Made by a program: the position numbers and the translations under genes. From RYN-428 sp035648595 (GTDB lineage Bacteria; Planctomycetota; Phycisphaerae; Tepidisphaerales; Tepidisphaeraceae), in NCBI GenBank assembly GCA_035648595.1, contig DASRLH010000265.1, positions 1 to 28,839 of the forward strand: DNA of 28,839 bases, written 5' to 3'. This document shows positions 1-7,898 of the stretch, piece by piece. The notes under the pieces were generated by a model. That model was given only the letters and a program-made list of their open reading frames with translations. It made no database searches and had not been told where the DNA came from. Numbering within the stretch: position 1 is the stretch's first letter; every line of letters starts with the position of its first letter.

Positions 1-35
1 CGAGTGCGGGGCATTCCTGCCCCGCCGAGCGGATT
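1..35. repeat. small palindromic element (partial at window edge)
   Basis: Positions 6-13 (GCGGGGCA) and 18-25 (TGCCCCGC) form a perfect 8-bp stem with loop TTCC, followed by GAGCGGATTC. A nearly identical unit, in the same orientation, lies at 7991-8031, where the left outer arm GAATCCGC is also present. Here the left outer arm would fall before the window start. Confidence 0.7.
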
Positions 36-56
36 CCCGTGACATTGCAATGGTGT

Positions 57-660
57 TCAGCCGGACTTCGGCGGCGACACGGGAAACGCCGATTCGTGAG
101 CATGGATGCTGGAGGTGATCAGCTCGCGAAAGGCTTCGAGCTGCTGGGGGGAGGAGAAGGCCCGTTTGGGTATGCCATGGTAACGCACCAACGCCGATTT
201 CTTGGCTGCTGTGAGATACAGGACGAAAGAGCTGGCTGTCTCATCGAAGCCGTGAAAGGCGGCCCATTGATGCTCGATCCGCGTGAAGGGCAAGCCAAAT
301 CAGGCCGGCTTCGCTCGCAGTTGCCTGATATTTGTTGTGGAGCAATTGATCGTCCTTGGACACTCGCCGCAGTTGTCGGAAGAAAAACCACAGGAAGCCG
401 AAGATAAGAAACCAGGACAGGAGCAGAGGCCATATGTCCCGCCAAGACACAGAGTCGGCAGGCGTTGGCCCGCCCACCGCGCGTGGCCGCGCTGGTGCAT
501 AAGTCAAATTAAACAGTCCAATCACAACAACAAGTAAAACCGCCCAGGCGAGCAGACTTAGGCGCACCCTCCAGGCGGGGCGCCTCCGGCGCAATGCGGC
601 TTTCATCGCCTCGGCGAATTCCTGAGGCGTGTATTCAAACTCAATGTGAATTGGATTCAT
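57..660 (-). pseudogene. YcxB-like membrane protein, frameshifted
   Basis: Read from 660 down, the frame gives an amphipathic N-terminus, two membrane helices (about residues 33-52 and 76-93) and then a cytoplasmic part ending in SEAGLIW. At about position 294 the meaningful reading moves to another frame, which continues LPFTRIEHQW, a hydrophobic strand, IPKRAF and a final helix, stopping at 57. Together this is the two-helix plus C-terminal domain layout of the YcxB family, about 200 residues. Uncorrected, the first frame stops at 241 after 139 residues. One extra base (the C read at 294 on the minus strand) explains the break. The start lies 6 bases after the apgM stop, with AAGG just upstream, so it is probably co-transcribed with apgM. 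It may be a true pseudogene or a sequencing error; the YcxB assignment rests on layout and the IPKRAF-like motif. Confidence 0.6.
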
Positions 661-666
661 AAACCT

Positions 667-1860
667 TCACGTTCCGTGCAGGAAGTACTCCATCAATTCA
701 TGCCCCTTCTCGAAATGCAGCCCGGCCGCCGCCGCCTCGCGCTCGGTGTATGTCGCCGGGCGGGAATTGGCTATCCCCGTTCCTGCCATGGCAAACAACG
801 TAGGGGCGTACCCATGCTTGCGCGTGGCGATATTGGTGGGATGATCCGGCAAAACAAGTATCCGCCATTGCGGAAACGTACGCAGCTTCCGCAGCACCGG
901 CCCCACCACAAATTGATCGATGTGCTCAATCGCCTGCACCTTGGTTTTCCAGTCGGCCTGGTGGGATGCCTCATCGGGGGCTTCGACGTGCGAGAGAACC
1001 AGGTCGTATTTGTCGAGCATGGATGCGGTGTCGATGCCCTGGCCGACGTAATTAGTATCGTGGAAGCTGGTCATGCCTTCCACTTCATGCACGTCCCATC
1101 CAAGCAAAACGGCCAGGCCGCGGAGCAGATCGACGCCGGTGATCATGCAGCCGGATGTGACGCCAAAGCGCTCGCGAAAGGTCGGCATACTGGGGGCGTG
1201 GCCCTGCCCCCAAAGCCAAACCTGCGTCGCCGCGTTCACGCGTTTCTCCCGGCGCGCCCGGTTCACCGGATGATCGGCAAAGACCACTTTCGACCGCTCC
1301 ATGATGCCATTGAGAACGTCCGCGCCCATCCCTTTTGGCGCCCACTTGGCGGCCGATTCATCGGGGATTTCATGCGGCGGGCGCGTCGCAACCTCAAAGA
1401 CCCGGCTCCCGCGATAGACCAGCAAGTTTCGGTAACTCACGCCGGTATGAAACTCAAAGCCGGGGATGTCGATGGCCTTGGCCAGATCGTCGATCAACCG
1501 CTTGGCCTCGGCATTTGAGATGCCCCCGGCGGAGTGGTCTTTCATCAGCCCATCGGCCACGGCCACCAGATTGCAGCGAAAGACCCAGTCGCTCGCCGCC
1601 AGCGGGATTTGTTGCGCGGCGGCTTCCAACGGCGCGCGGCCGGTGTGATAAACGCCCGGGTCGTATCCGAGCAATGACATCGTCGCCACGTCGCTGCCGC
1701 TCTCGAAACCCTCGGGCACGGTGCGCGCCGTTCCCAGCTTTCCCTCGCGGGCAATGGCGTCCATGTTCGGCGTGCGCGCCGCCTCCAATGGCGTCCTGTC
1801 GCCCAGTTCCGTCAGCGGCTCGTCCGCCGCTCCGTCGGGGATGATGATGGCGTATTTCAT
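667..1860 (-). CDS. apgM: 2,3-bisphosphoglycerate-independent phosphoglycerate mutase, archaeal-type (ApgM family)
   Basis: The 397-residue protein starts MKYAIIIPDGAADEP, with the metal-binding Asp of the alkaline phosphatase superfamily, and continues with ESGSDVATMSLLGYDP, which carries the Ser expected to be phosphorylated, then HVEAPDEASH and LPDHPTNIATRKHG with further metal ligands. The length is normal for the family. The reaction is interconversion of 3- and 2-phosphoglycerate in glycolysis and gluconeogenesis, in the cytoplasm. Bacterial members of this subfamily have also been proposed to act as homoserine kinases in genomes lacking ThrB, so that alternative remains open. The gene is transcribed away from the 1959-2818 pair and its stop lies 6 bases before the YcxB-like gene. 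The 62 bases upstream contain overlapping inverted repeats (TTGTAC/GTACAA and CCTTGT/ACAAGG, 1875-1902) that could be an operator. Confidence 0.88.
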   Translation of the reverse strand: MKYAIIIPDGAADEPLTELGDRTPLEAARTPNMDAIAREGKLGTARTVPEGFESGSDVATMSLLGYDPGVYHTGRAPLEAAAQQIPLAASDWVFRCNLVAVADGLMKDHSAGGISNAEAKRLIDDLAKAIDIPGFEFHTGVSYRNLLVYRGSRVFEVATRPPHEIPDESAAKWAPKGMGADVLNGIMERSKVVFADHPVNRARREKRVNAATQVWLWGQGHAPSMPTFRERFGVTSGCMITGVDLLRGLAVLLGWDVHEVEGMTSFHDTNYVGQGIDTASMLDKYDLVLSHVEAPDEASHQADWKTKVQAIEHIDQFVVGPVLRKLRTFPQWRILVLPDHPTNIATRKHGYAPTLFAMAGTGIANSRPATYTEREAAAAGLHFEKGHELMEYFLHGT

Positions 1861-1874
1861 TTCGGTCCGCGTTT

Positions 1875-1902
1875 TGTACCTTGTTCAATTGACAGTACAA
1901 GG
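1875..1902. promoter_or_regulatory. inverted repeat in divergent promoter region
   Basis: TTGTAC pairs with GTACAA, and the inner CCTTGT with ACAAGG, in the short divergent region between apgM and the 1959 gene. A perfect TTGACA is present on the plus strand at 1889-1894, but the expected -10 region (near 1912) matches poorly. Operator or promoter function is inferred from position only. Confidence 0.35.
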
Positions 1903-1958
1903 TTGGGAACCACACATCGGCATTGAAGACCCTTGCGGCGACGGCTAAAGTTGTGGAT

Positions 1959-2282
1959 ATGACCGAAACAGAAGCCATTCCCGCGAATTATTCGGAAGCG
2001 GTGAGAACTTTGGTGCGCTGGCACGCGGAGGGCGGCCCTGACGATCTACTCATCTTCGCATTTTCAGACCCGCATGAGCAGATGGTGAGGCTGATAGAAG
2101 TCAGCGACGAGTTCCTAAGTTCCGGCACAATCCAGCCCATGACTTTTGGACGATCAGCTGAATTTCCTTTTCGAAGCTCTACCGCTTTGGCCACTCCGGC
2201 TGAGTGGGAATCCGTGCGCGCGGGAACGTTGCCGCTTCCGCAAGGATGGGTCTTGGCTGCCGCGCAGCAGGTTTGGCCGTGA
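1959..2282 (+). CDS. conserved-looking hypothetical protein, first gene of a two-gene module
   Basis: The 107-residue product (MTETEAIPANYSEAV...) has no signal peptide or membrane helix. It has an acidic first half and a compact second half with the stretches VRLIEVSDEF, EFPFRSS and PAEWESV. The first ATG is at 1959; in-frame TTG codons upstream are less likely starts. Its stop overlaps the GTG start of the next gene in a GTGA arrangement (2279-2282), so the two are almost certainly translated together. I do not recognise a family with certainty. Because the partner resembles a HEPN-type helical protein, this could be the accessory or antitoxin-like half of a pair, but that is inference from arrangement and not from any motif. 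Confidence 0.65.
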   Translation: MTETEAIPANYSEAVRTLVRWHAEGGPDDLLIFAFSDPHEQMVRLIEVSDEFLSSGTIQPMTFGRSAEFPFRSSTALATPAEWESVRAGTLPLPQGWVLAAAQQVWP

Positions 2283-2818
2283 CTCGCGACGGGGCGCTTC
2301 TGCTGCAAGCCCGCAGCGATTTTGCCGTGTATCAACACTTGGCCTCGCTGGATCGATCGGCGATGCCCGAGTGTCATGCTCTGCATTATTTCCAAATGTG
2401 CAGCGAGAAGGTTTCGAAGGCCGCGTTTGGAGCTCTGGGGCTAGTTACCGATCCATTCTCTCACGTCGCCTTTTCCCAAATCCCTTATCACATGGCTCGA
2501 CGCGACGCCGCGCGGGCTCTGGGGTATAAAAGCTTTCACGCTTATCGCGCCTTTCTTGGTCGAGCGGCCCCGCTGTTCCGTCGCGTCGATGAATTGAATC
2601 CGGCGGTCGGTTTACAAATGCCGGCTGGCGCTGCAAAGGACGGCCCTAACGTCGAATATCCATGGCAAGCGAGGGATATTTCAGGCCAGGCGACATGGAT
2701 CGTGCCCGCCGGGCACGGTTTTGAACTCTTGTCGCAAATGAAACGCGGCGGCGATGCGGCGAGAATGGTGGACTTTGTAAAGCGATTGCTCGAGCGGTTC
2801 GATGCGGTGTTCCGTTAG
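2279..2818 (+). CDS. HEPN-like helical protein, second gene of a two-gene module
   Basis: The 179-residue product starts at a GTG that overlaps the stop of the previous gene. Residues 1-50 (ARSDFAVYQHL then HALHYFQMCSEKVSKA) resemble the first two helices of HEPN-domain proteins, where the second helix carries an (A/C)xEKxxKA pattern. A YPW motif lies at residues 127-129, and a C-terminal helix pair ends in LLERFDAVF. Active HEPN RNases normally carry Rx4-6H in a late helix. The only match here, R26-x6-H33, is in the wrong place, so nuclease activity is not supported. A second, diverged copy of the last 49 residues follows at 2821-2970. Confidence 0.65.
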   Translation: MTRDGALLLQARSDFAVYQHLASLDRSAMPECHALHYFQMCSEKVSKAAFGALGLVTDPFSHVAFSQIPYHMARRDAARALGYKSFHAYRAFLGRAAPLFRRVDELNPAVGLQMPAGAAKDGPNVEYPWQARDISGQATWIVPAGHGFELLSQMKRGGDAARMVDFVKRLLERFDAVFR

Positions 2819-2820
2819 GC

Positions 2821-2970
2821 CTCCCCCAAACTCCCTGGGCTGATCCATCACTAGCGCCATCGGAATACGCCTTTGAATTGCTGGATCTGTTTAGGCAATC
2901 CGCCGATGCCGCGAGGCTGTTAGCGTTGGTCCGTACGCTTCTGACCCGATTTGAGGCGGTGTTTGGCTGA
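2821..2970 (+). pseudogene. decayed partial duplicate of the HEPN-like gene 3' end
   Basis: In a different frame from the preceding gene, 49 codons ending in TGA at 2968-2970 read TPWADPSLAPSEYAFELL, then ADAARLLALVRTLLTRFEAVFG. This aligns with residues 128-179 of the upstream gene (YPWQ..., then FELL, DAAR, LL, RF and AVF). By eye 16 of the last 32 residues are identical. No start codon or N-terminal part is present, so only the tail of a paralogue survives. The identity is low enough that this is an old copy, or the remains of a related second gene. Confidence 0.65.
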
Positions 2971-3032
2971 GGAGATGGCGACTCAAGGCATCGGCTCAAG
3001 GGCACGCCGCCCATCGTCCGATAACTTGAGGA

Positions 3033-4205
3033 ATGGAAGCCTCGATATACCGGCTGCGGCATCAGGACATTCTTACGGCCTGCGTGCTGGCGCTGCTGAG
3101 CCTGGGCGTCATCATGGTGCAGTCGGCATCATCTTCCGTCACCGGCCAGTTGCATTGGCAATGGTCCATCATGGGCGGCAAGCATGTGCGATTTGCCGTC
3201 GCGGCGGCCATCACGTACCTGTTCATCGGACAGATCGACTACAGTTTTCTAATGCGGCGAAAGTCGCTGCTCACGTCGCCGATTGCTTGGGCGTCGGCCT
3301 TTGCGATGCTGACGTGCGTGGCGGTGCTGGTGCCGGGCATCGGCAGCCAGATCAATGGCGCGCGGCGCTGGCTTAAACTCGGACCAATGGTTTTGCAGCC
3401 TTCGGAACTGGCCAAATGGGCCGTCGTGATTTTCCTCGCCTATTGGCTGACGCGCAAGCCCACCGAGAAATTCTTCACCGGCTTCCTGCCGGCCATGGCG
3501 CCGGTTGCGATCTTGTGCCTGCTCGTGGTGATTCAGGATTTTGGGACGGCCGCGCTGATTGCCATTTGCGCGTTCACCATGCTTCTGGCGGGCCGGATCA
3601 AGCTGCGGCACATCCTCGTGGTGCTTGTGCCGGCGCTGATGGCCGGGGTGTGGTTCATCGCCCATAGATCGTATCGCATGAAGCGGCTGCTGGCGTTTCG
3701 CGACCCCTGGGCCTCGCCGCAGGGCGATGGGTATCACATGATCCAGAGCCTGCTGAGCTTTTCCACCGGCGGCATCTTCGGCCGCGGCCTGGGCAACGGC
3801 ATTCAAAAGCTCGGCTACCTGCCGGAGGACACCACCGACTTTATCTTCTCGGTCATCTGCGAGGAGCTTGGGTTGTTTGGCGCGATCCTGACGATCGCGC
3901 TGTACCTGGGCATCATTTGGGTGGCCTGGCAGGTGATCCGCCAGAAGCGCGATGACTTTGGCCGGATGCTGGCGTTTGGAATCGCGTCGATGATCGGCTT
4001 GCAGGCCGCGATCAACATTGCCGTGGCGACCGTGAGCGTGCCGACCAAGGGCCTGTCGCTGCCGTTGATCAGCGCGGGCGGCAGCGGATTGGTGATCACC
4101 TGCGCGGCACTGGGCCTGCTATGCAGCACGGCGCGGCATCGCCGGGCCGCGGACGCGGTCGAGCCGGATCATGTTCCCGGGGGATTCCCGGTGATGCAGA
4201 ATTGA
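3033..4205 (+). CDS. ftsW: SEDS-family peptidoglycan glycosyltransferase, FtsW-like
   Basis: The 390-residue integral membrane protein has about ten hydrophobic helices. Two SEDS motifs are clear: GRGLGNGIQKLGYLPEDTTD followed by FIFSVICEELG, which contains the conserved acidic residue of the extracytoplasmic loop, and VPTKGLSLPLISAGGS near the C-terminus. The wording PTKGLxLP separates FtsW from RodA, which normally has a VGVPLP form. The family polymerises lipid II glycan strands during division together with a class B penicillin-binding protein. No mur, ddl or fts neighbour is visible, so it is not in a standard dcw cluster here. The ATG at 3033 has GAGG directly against it, a poor spacing, so translation may start weakly or slightly elsewhere. 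Confidence 0.85.
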   Translation: MEASIYRLRHQDILTACVLALLSLGVIMVQSASSSVTGQLHWQWSIMGGKHVRFAVAAAITYLFIGQIDYSFLMRRKSLLTSPIAWASAFAMLTCVAVLVPGIGSQINGARRWLKLGPMVLQPSELAKWAVVIFLAYWLTRKPTEKFFTGFLPAMAPVAILCLLVVIQDFGTAALIAICAFTMLLAGRIKLRHILVVLVPALMAGVWFIAHRSYRMKRLLAFRDPWASPQGDGYHMIQSLLSFSTGGIFGRGLGNGIQKLGYLPEDTTDFIFSVICEELGLFGAILTIALYLGIIWVAWQVIRQKRDDFGRMLAFGIASMIGLQAAINIAVATVSVPTKGLSLPLISAGGSGLVITCAALGLLCSTARHRRAADAVEPDHVPGGFPVMQN

Positions 4206-4209
4206 AGAA

Positions 4210-4272
4210 TGATGAGTGATGAGTGAACCGTGACTGCGGATATTTCCTGTCACGGTTCACTCATCACTCGTC
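4210..4272. terminator. long hairpin between convergent genes
   Basis: A perfect 21-bp stem (4214-4234 with 4249-4269) encloses a 14-base loop. The arms are built from the iterated word GATGAGT. It sits 8 bases after the ftsW stop and 14 bases after the stop of the convergent prepilin-like gene, so it could serve both as a terminator or 3'-end stabiliser. There is no T tract, so a classic intrinsic terminator is not shown. Confidence 0.6.
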
Positions 4273-4283
4273 ACTCATCTTCC

Positions 4284-5060
4284 CTAGTGCGGCGGCTCGC
4301 CGGGATACGCGGTGTAATTGTTCGGATCGAGCGATTCGCTTCTTGGGATAAACGAGGCGTGGCCATCGGCATACGCGACGTTCCCCCGGCCCGCGGAGGG
4401 GTCGCCGGCTTTGTAGTCGAGATGATGTTCGCCGACAGTATCGTGGCGGTTGCTCAGAAGATTCAGGTTGCTTCCTTCCAAATAATTTTGAGCGGCCCAG
4501 CAACCGTCGTCGATCGTGGCGCTGCTCTCGCAGATCACCAGAATCGTGAGGGCGGAGTTGCTGATCTGGGTGGAGCGAATGGTGTTATGAGGACTGCTTG
4601 GCAAGGTTCCCGCCACCGGGGTGCGGCAGATAAACTCGTTGACGCTATAGCTATAAGGAAAAACGCCGCCTTCCAGCGCCTGATGCGTTGAAACATCATC
4701 GCTGGGGCAAATCAAGGCAGCTTTCATCGCCAACTTGCCACCGAAATATCCAGCGGTACTGCCACCCGATGGGCTGTTCTGAAAAGCGCCGATCCAGTAA
4801 ACCCAGTCCTCGGGCGCCTCGAATCCGCCGCCGATTGCCGGGCGGGGAAACATGTTATTGTTATCCAATGTGTAGCCGTGCAGGGCGGCGGCAATCTGAT
4901 GCAGATTGCTCAGGCATTTCACCCGATTGGCCTCCGCCCGCGCCCTGTTCAACACCGGCATTAAAAGCGCGATCAACACCGCGATAATGCCGATCACCAC
5001 CAGCAACTCAATGAGCGTAAACGCCGCGCGGCGTCGGACGGATTGCAACCGTTCGGGCAT
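4284..5060 (-). CDS. prepilin-type N-terminal cleavage/methylation protein (pseudopilin-like, H-X9-DG type)
   Basis: The 258-residue protein begins with a short basic leader, then FTLIELLVVIGIIAVLIALL, the prepilin peptidase site and hydrophobic N-terminal helix of type IV pilins and type II secretion pseudopilins. The helix continues NRARAEANRVKCLSNLHQ, as in the many pseudopilin-like proteins of Planctomycetota. Near the C-terminus, HHLDYKAGDP followed by GNVAYADGHASF matches the H-X9-DG region of that group. The expected location is the inner membrane and periplasm after processing. The start at 5060 is chosen because AGGAG (5068-5072) lies 7 bases upstream; a TTG at 5081 is in frame but unlikely. 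Its exact role in secretion or surface assembly is unknown. Confidence 0.85.
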   Translation of the reverse strand: MPERLQSVRRRAAFTLIELLVVIGIIAVLIALLMPVLNRARAEANRVKCLSNLHQIAAALHGYTLDNNNMFPRPAIGGGFEAPEDWVYWIGAFQNSPSGGSTAGYFGGKLAMKAALICPSDDVSTHQALEGGVFPYSYSVNEFICRTPVAGTLPSSPHNTIRSTQISNSALTILVICESSATIDDGCWAAQNYLEGSNLNLLSNRHDTVGEHHLDYKAGDPSAGRGNVAYADGHASFIPRSESLDPNNYTAYPGEPPH

Positions 5061-5112
5061 AACACAACTCCTGACGGTCAATCCTCCCCTCCCGGCATCG
5101 GCCGCTGGTCCT

Positions 5113-5128
5113 GAATCACTAGTGATTC
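5113..5128. promoter_or_regulatory. perfect 16-bp palindrome upstream of the prepilin-like gene
   Basis: GAATCACTAGTGATTC is a perfect palindrome 52 bases before the prepilin-like start and 37 bases after the stop of the Tat oxidoreductase, on the same strand. It has the size of an operator. Its half AATCACTAG also occurs in the loop of the 11500-11577 element, so it could instead be a remnant of that repeat. Confidence 0.4.
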
Positions 5129-5165
5129 ACACCCGCGCGGTCGATTGCGCCGGTCGCTATTGCCG

Positions 5166-6530
5166 TCATACATGTACCGGCGGCGCGCCGACTTTGTTCG
5201 CCTCGCCCGGCACGACGACCGGATCGACCGCGTGGGGGCCGAAGGCGTATTTTGGCAGCGTGTAGCTGGTCTGGTCGTGCATCGCCTCGGCCCAGGTGAT
5301 CACCTTCCCGCTGTATGCCGACATGCGGGCCATGATGGCGGCGAGAGTGCTTTGCGACATGTAGACGCCGTTGTTGATCGGCTGATTCTTGCGGATGCTC
5401 TTGAACAGCGCGATGTGCTCGGCATCGTACATGTTGATCTTCGAAGGTCTGATCTTAGCGGGATTTTTGCCGGTGATAAACGGCGCGTCGGCTTGCACCG
5501 AGGCGATTCCGTCGGAGCCATACACCCAGTCGGAGACATCGCCGTTGCAATTGACGTACTGGCGGCAGTTGGTGAAGGCGCGGGTTTTCGGCGCTTTCTG
5601 GCCCTTTTCGTCCCATTCGAAGATCGTGTTGAAGTGATCGTAGACGTTCCCGTACTGGGGCGCGGTGCGCTGGATGCGCCCGCCGGTGGCGATGACGCGC
5701 GTGGGCGGAACGTCCTTCATGATCCACATCATTTTGTCAAGGCTGTGAATATGCTGCTCGACGATGTGATCTCCGCTGAGCCAATAGAAGTAGAGCCAGT
5801 TGCGGATCTGGAATTCCATGTCGCTCCATTTCGGCTGGCGGGGGCGGGTCCACAGGCCGCCGGTGAGATAGTTATGCTCGAGCGCGCGGATGTCGCCGAC
5901 CGCGCCATCGTGGATTTTGTTGATGACGTCAATCTTGGATTGGTCATAGCGATAGCACAGGCCCGATACCAGCGAGAGGTTTTTTTCCTTGGCGAGCTTG
6001 GCGACTTCGAGCACTCTTCGCACGCCGGTCGGATCGACCGCGACCGGCTTTTCGCAGAAGCAATGCTTGCCGGCCCGGATGACGGCCTCAAGCTGCATGG
6101 GGCGGAAGTGCGGCGTGGTCGCCAGCAAAACCACGTCGCAGCTTTCGATCACGCCCTTGTAGCCGTCGAACCCGATGAATTGCCGTTCCTTGGGCACGTC
6201 CACCTGGTTGAGCACTTGCCCCTTGGCCCCCTGCTGGCCGTTGAGCTCCTGCTTGAGGCCGGCCAGCGCATCGGTAAGCCGATCGGGAAACAGATCGCAC
6301 ACGGCCCAGAGTACGGTATGTTCGTCGGCATGGCAGGCGTTCACCGCCGCCCCGCTCCCGCGTCCGCCGCACCCGACCAGGCCGATCTTGATGGTGTTAT
6401 TCTCGGCGGCATACGCGCCGCGCGGAACAACCAGGCTCGAAGCCCCCGCCGCGGCCACCGCCGCCGCCGTGGAGGTCTTCACGAACTGCCGGCGAGTGGG
6501 CTGGCTTTGCGTTCCGTTCTGTGGCTGCAT
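5166..6530 (-). CDS. Gfo/Idh/MocA family oxidoreductase with Tat signal
   Basis: The 454-residue protein starts with a twin-arginine signal: TRRQFVKTS, then an Ala-rich hydrophobic stretch and a PRGAYAAE cleavage region. A Rossmann NAD(P)-binding motif, IGLVGCGGRGSG, and the family EKP motif (FCEKPVAVDP) follow, then a C-terminal sheet domain with HIHSLDKMMW. The fold binds NAD(P) and usually oxidises or reduces sugars or cyclitols. Export of folded, cofactor-loaded enzyme through Tat is typical of Planctomycetota. The substrate cannot be told from sequence. The start at 6530 is supported by AGGAG (6539-6543) 8 bases upstream; an earlier ATG at 6560 lacks this. It is separated from apbE by a large inverted repeat. 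Confidence 0.9.
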   Translation of the reverse strand: MQPQNGTQSQPTRRQFVKTSTAAAVAAAGASSLVVPRGAYAAENNTIKIGLVGCGGRGSGAAVNACHADEHTVLWAVCDLFPDRLTDALAGLKQELNGQQGAKGQVLNQVDVPKERQFIGFDGYKGVIESCDVVLLATTPHFRPMQLEAVIRAGKHCFCEKPVAVDPTGVRRVLEVAKLAKEKNLSLVSGLCYRYDQSKIDVINKIHDGAVGDIRALEHNYLTGGLWTRPRQPKWSDMEFQIRNWLYFYWLSGDHIVEQHIHSLDKMMWIMKDVPPTRVIATGGRIQRTAPQYGNVYDHFNTIFEWDEKGQKAPKTRAFTNCRQYVNCNGDVSDWVYGSDGIASVQADAPFITGKNPAKIRPSKINMYDAEHIALFKSIRKNQPINNGVYMSQSTLAAIMARMSAYSGKVITWAEAMHDQTSYTLPKYAFGPHAVDPVVVPGEANKVGAPPVHV

Positions 6531-6606
6531 GGAAGGTTCTCCTAAAGGTTTTATGAGCAATGGAATTACAAGAAATCAACGGACATCAATCGACATACAG
6601 TGAAGA

Positions 6607-6700
6607 TTACCGCAGAGACGCAGAGACGCAGAGAATGCAAAAAATAGTTTTGTTGTCATCCCTCTCTTGCTTTCTCTGCGTCTCCGCGCCTCCGCGGTAA
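6607..6700. repeat. inverted repeat with GCAGAGAC iterations after apbE
   Basis: Arms of 29 bases at 6607-6635 and 6672-6700 pair with three mismatches, which would be G-U wobbles in a minus-strand transcript. The left arm is a near-tandem array of GCAGAGAC. The element begins 19 bases after the apbE stop and lies upstream of the Tat oxidoreductase start. It probably forms the 3' end of apbE mRNA, or an attenuating hairpin before the oxidoreductase gene. Confidence 0.65.
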
Positions 6701-6719
6701 TTTTTCCGCTTAGGATGCC

Positions 6720-7781
6720 TCAGGGTGCGGGCTGGAAAGCGAACTGCCCAAACCGCTTCGATTCCCACACCGCGATCCGTCCGCCTTCGATCTTCGTTAT
6801 ACGCGCCGCCGCGCCCGGCGTTTGCTCCACCAGCGCCAGCCCCTTTTCGGGCCCCATCACGCTGACCGCCGTTGACATCCAGTCGGTGGTCGTGGAGTCC
6901 GGCGCGATCACGGTGACGGCGATCCGGTCCGTCAATCCCAGCCCTGTTTTCGGACTGATGATATGTGAATAGCGAACGCCATCAATGATGACGAACCGCT
7001 CGGTATCGCCGGAGGTGGAGATGCCATAATTATGCAGTCGCACGTACACGCCCGGCTTGGATTTGTCTTCCAGCGATTCGAGCCGGACGACCCATCCGCT
7101 CTTGCCCGGCGGTGGATCGCCGGCGTGTATATCGCCCGCCGCCCCGCACAGCGCGCGGGTGATGCCGAAACGCTCGCGCAACAGCTTGAGCACCTGCATC
7201 GAGGTGTACCCCTTGGCGATGCCGCCCACGTCCAGCACCATCCTGGGCGCCAGCAACTGCACGCTGCGGTGGGCCGGATCGAGCTTGATGAAGCGATAGC
7301 CGACTGATCGCTTTGCGGCTTCAATGCGCGAAGGCTTGGGCAACTGCACCAACTGCTGGGAGCGCCGCCACAGGCGCACCAGCGGGCCGACGGTGATGTC
7401 GAAGTCGCCGTCGGAAAGCCGGGCCGCTTCGAGCGAGCGCTCCAGCATGTAATACAAATCCTCGCTCACCGGCACCGGCGCCGCCATCGGCCCGTTGAGC
7501 GTTTGTTGCGAGAGCAGGCTGATCTCGCTGCTGGGCCGCCAGTCGCTGAGCGTCTGCTCGAGTTGATCCACGCGCGCCCAGCAAGCGGCGGCGGCCCGGT
7601 CGGCGGCGCCTTTGTCCGAGGCATAAAGCGTGAGGCCAAAGATCGTGCCCATCTTCGGCGCGGAATACTCGAATCGCGAAAGCGACGGCGCCTTTGATTC
7701 GCCATGATTGGCAGGCCCCTGGCAACCCGCTAGTGCGCAGATCACGATTGAGACAATGACGCTGGAAAAGGTGCTCTTCAT
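6720..7781 (-). CDS. apbE: FAD:protein FMN transferase (ApbE), lipoprotein
   Basis: The 353-residue protein starts with a lipoprotein signal whose lipobox LAGC places the lipidated Cys at residue 20. ApbE hallmarks follow in order: the MGTIFGLTLYA strand, DGDFDITVGPL, LDVGGIAKGY (nucleotide-binding), the ISTSGDTERF loop, HIISPKTG, and TTDWMSTAVSVMG, which keeps the metal-ligand Asp and Thr of the ADAxxT motif. The enzyme transfers FMN from FAD to a Thr of target proteins such as Rnf/Nqr subunits, on the outer face of the cytoplasmic membrane. No Rnf or Nqr gene is present in the window, so the target is elsewhere or is a different flavoprotein. Length and motifs are complete. Confidence 0.92.
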   Translation of the reverse strand: MKSTFSSVIVSIVICALAGCQGPANHGESKAPSLSRFEYSAPKMGTIFGLTLYASDKGAADRAAAACWARVDQLEQTLSDWRPSSEISLLSQQTLNGPMAAPVPVSEDLYYMLERSLEAARLSDGDFDITVGPLVRLWRRSQQLVQLPKPSRIEAAKRSVGYRFIKLDPAHRSVQLLAPRMVLDVGGIAKGYTSMQVLKLLRERFGITRALCGAAGDIHAGDPPPGKSGWVVRLESLEDKSKPGVYVRLHNYGISTSGDTERFVIIDGVRYSHIISPKTGLGLTDRIAVTVIAPDSTTTDWMSTAVSVMGPEKGLALVEQTPGAAARITKIEGGRIAVWESKRFGQFAFQPAP

Positions 7782-7898
7782 TCCGCCGCTTTTGTAGGTT
7801 TGTAGGGTTCGCTTCAGCGAACGCTGCTCTTTGCGCTATCAAGCCGGACGCCCCGCATCATACCCACCGCCCCTCCGAATGTGGAACGCGGTTGGCAG

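Noticed and set aside
26..33. Possible R-x6-H or tRNA-like signals near small hairpins
   Set aside because: No tRNA T-loop, anticodon stem or CCA-end pattern was found here or elsewhere in the window.
646..1518. Plus-strand open frame opposite apgM
   Set aside because: The composition is that of a mirrored coding region, and the minus strand encodes a complete ApgM protein.
5145..6545. Long plus-strand open frame opposite the Tat oxidoreductase
   Set aside because: It is an antisense by-product of high GC: no family-like sequence, while the minus strand has a full oxidoreductase with ribosome site and Tat signal.
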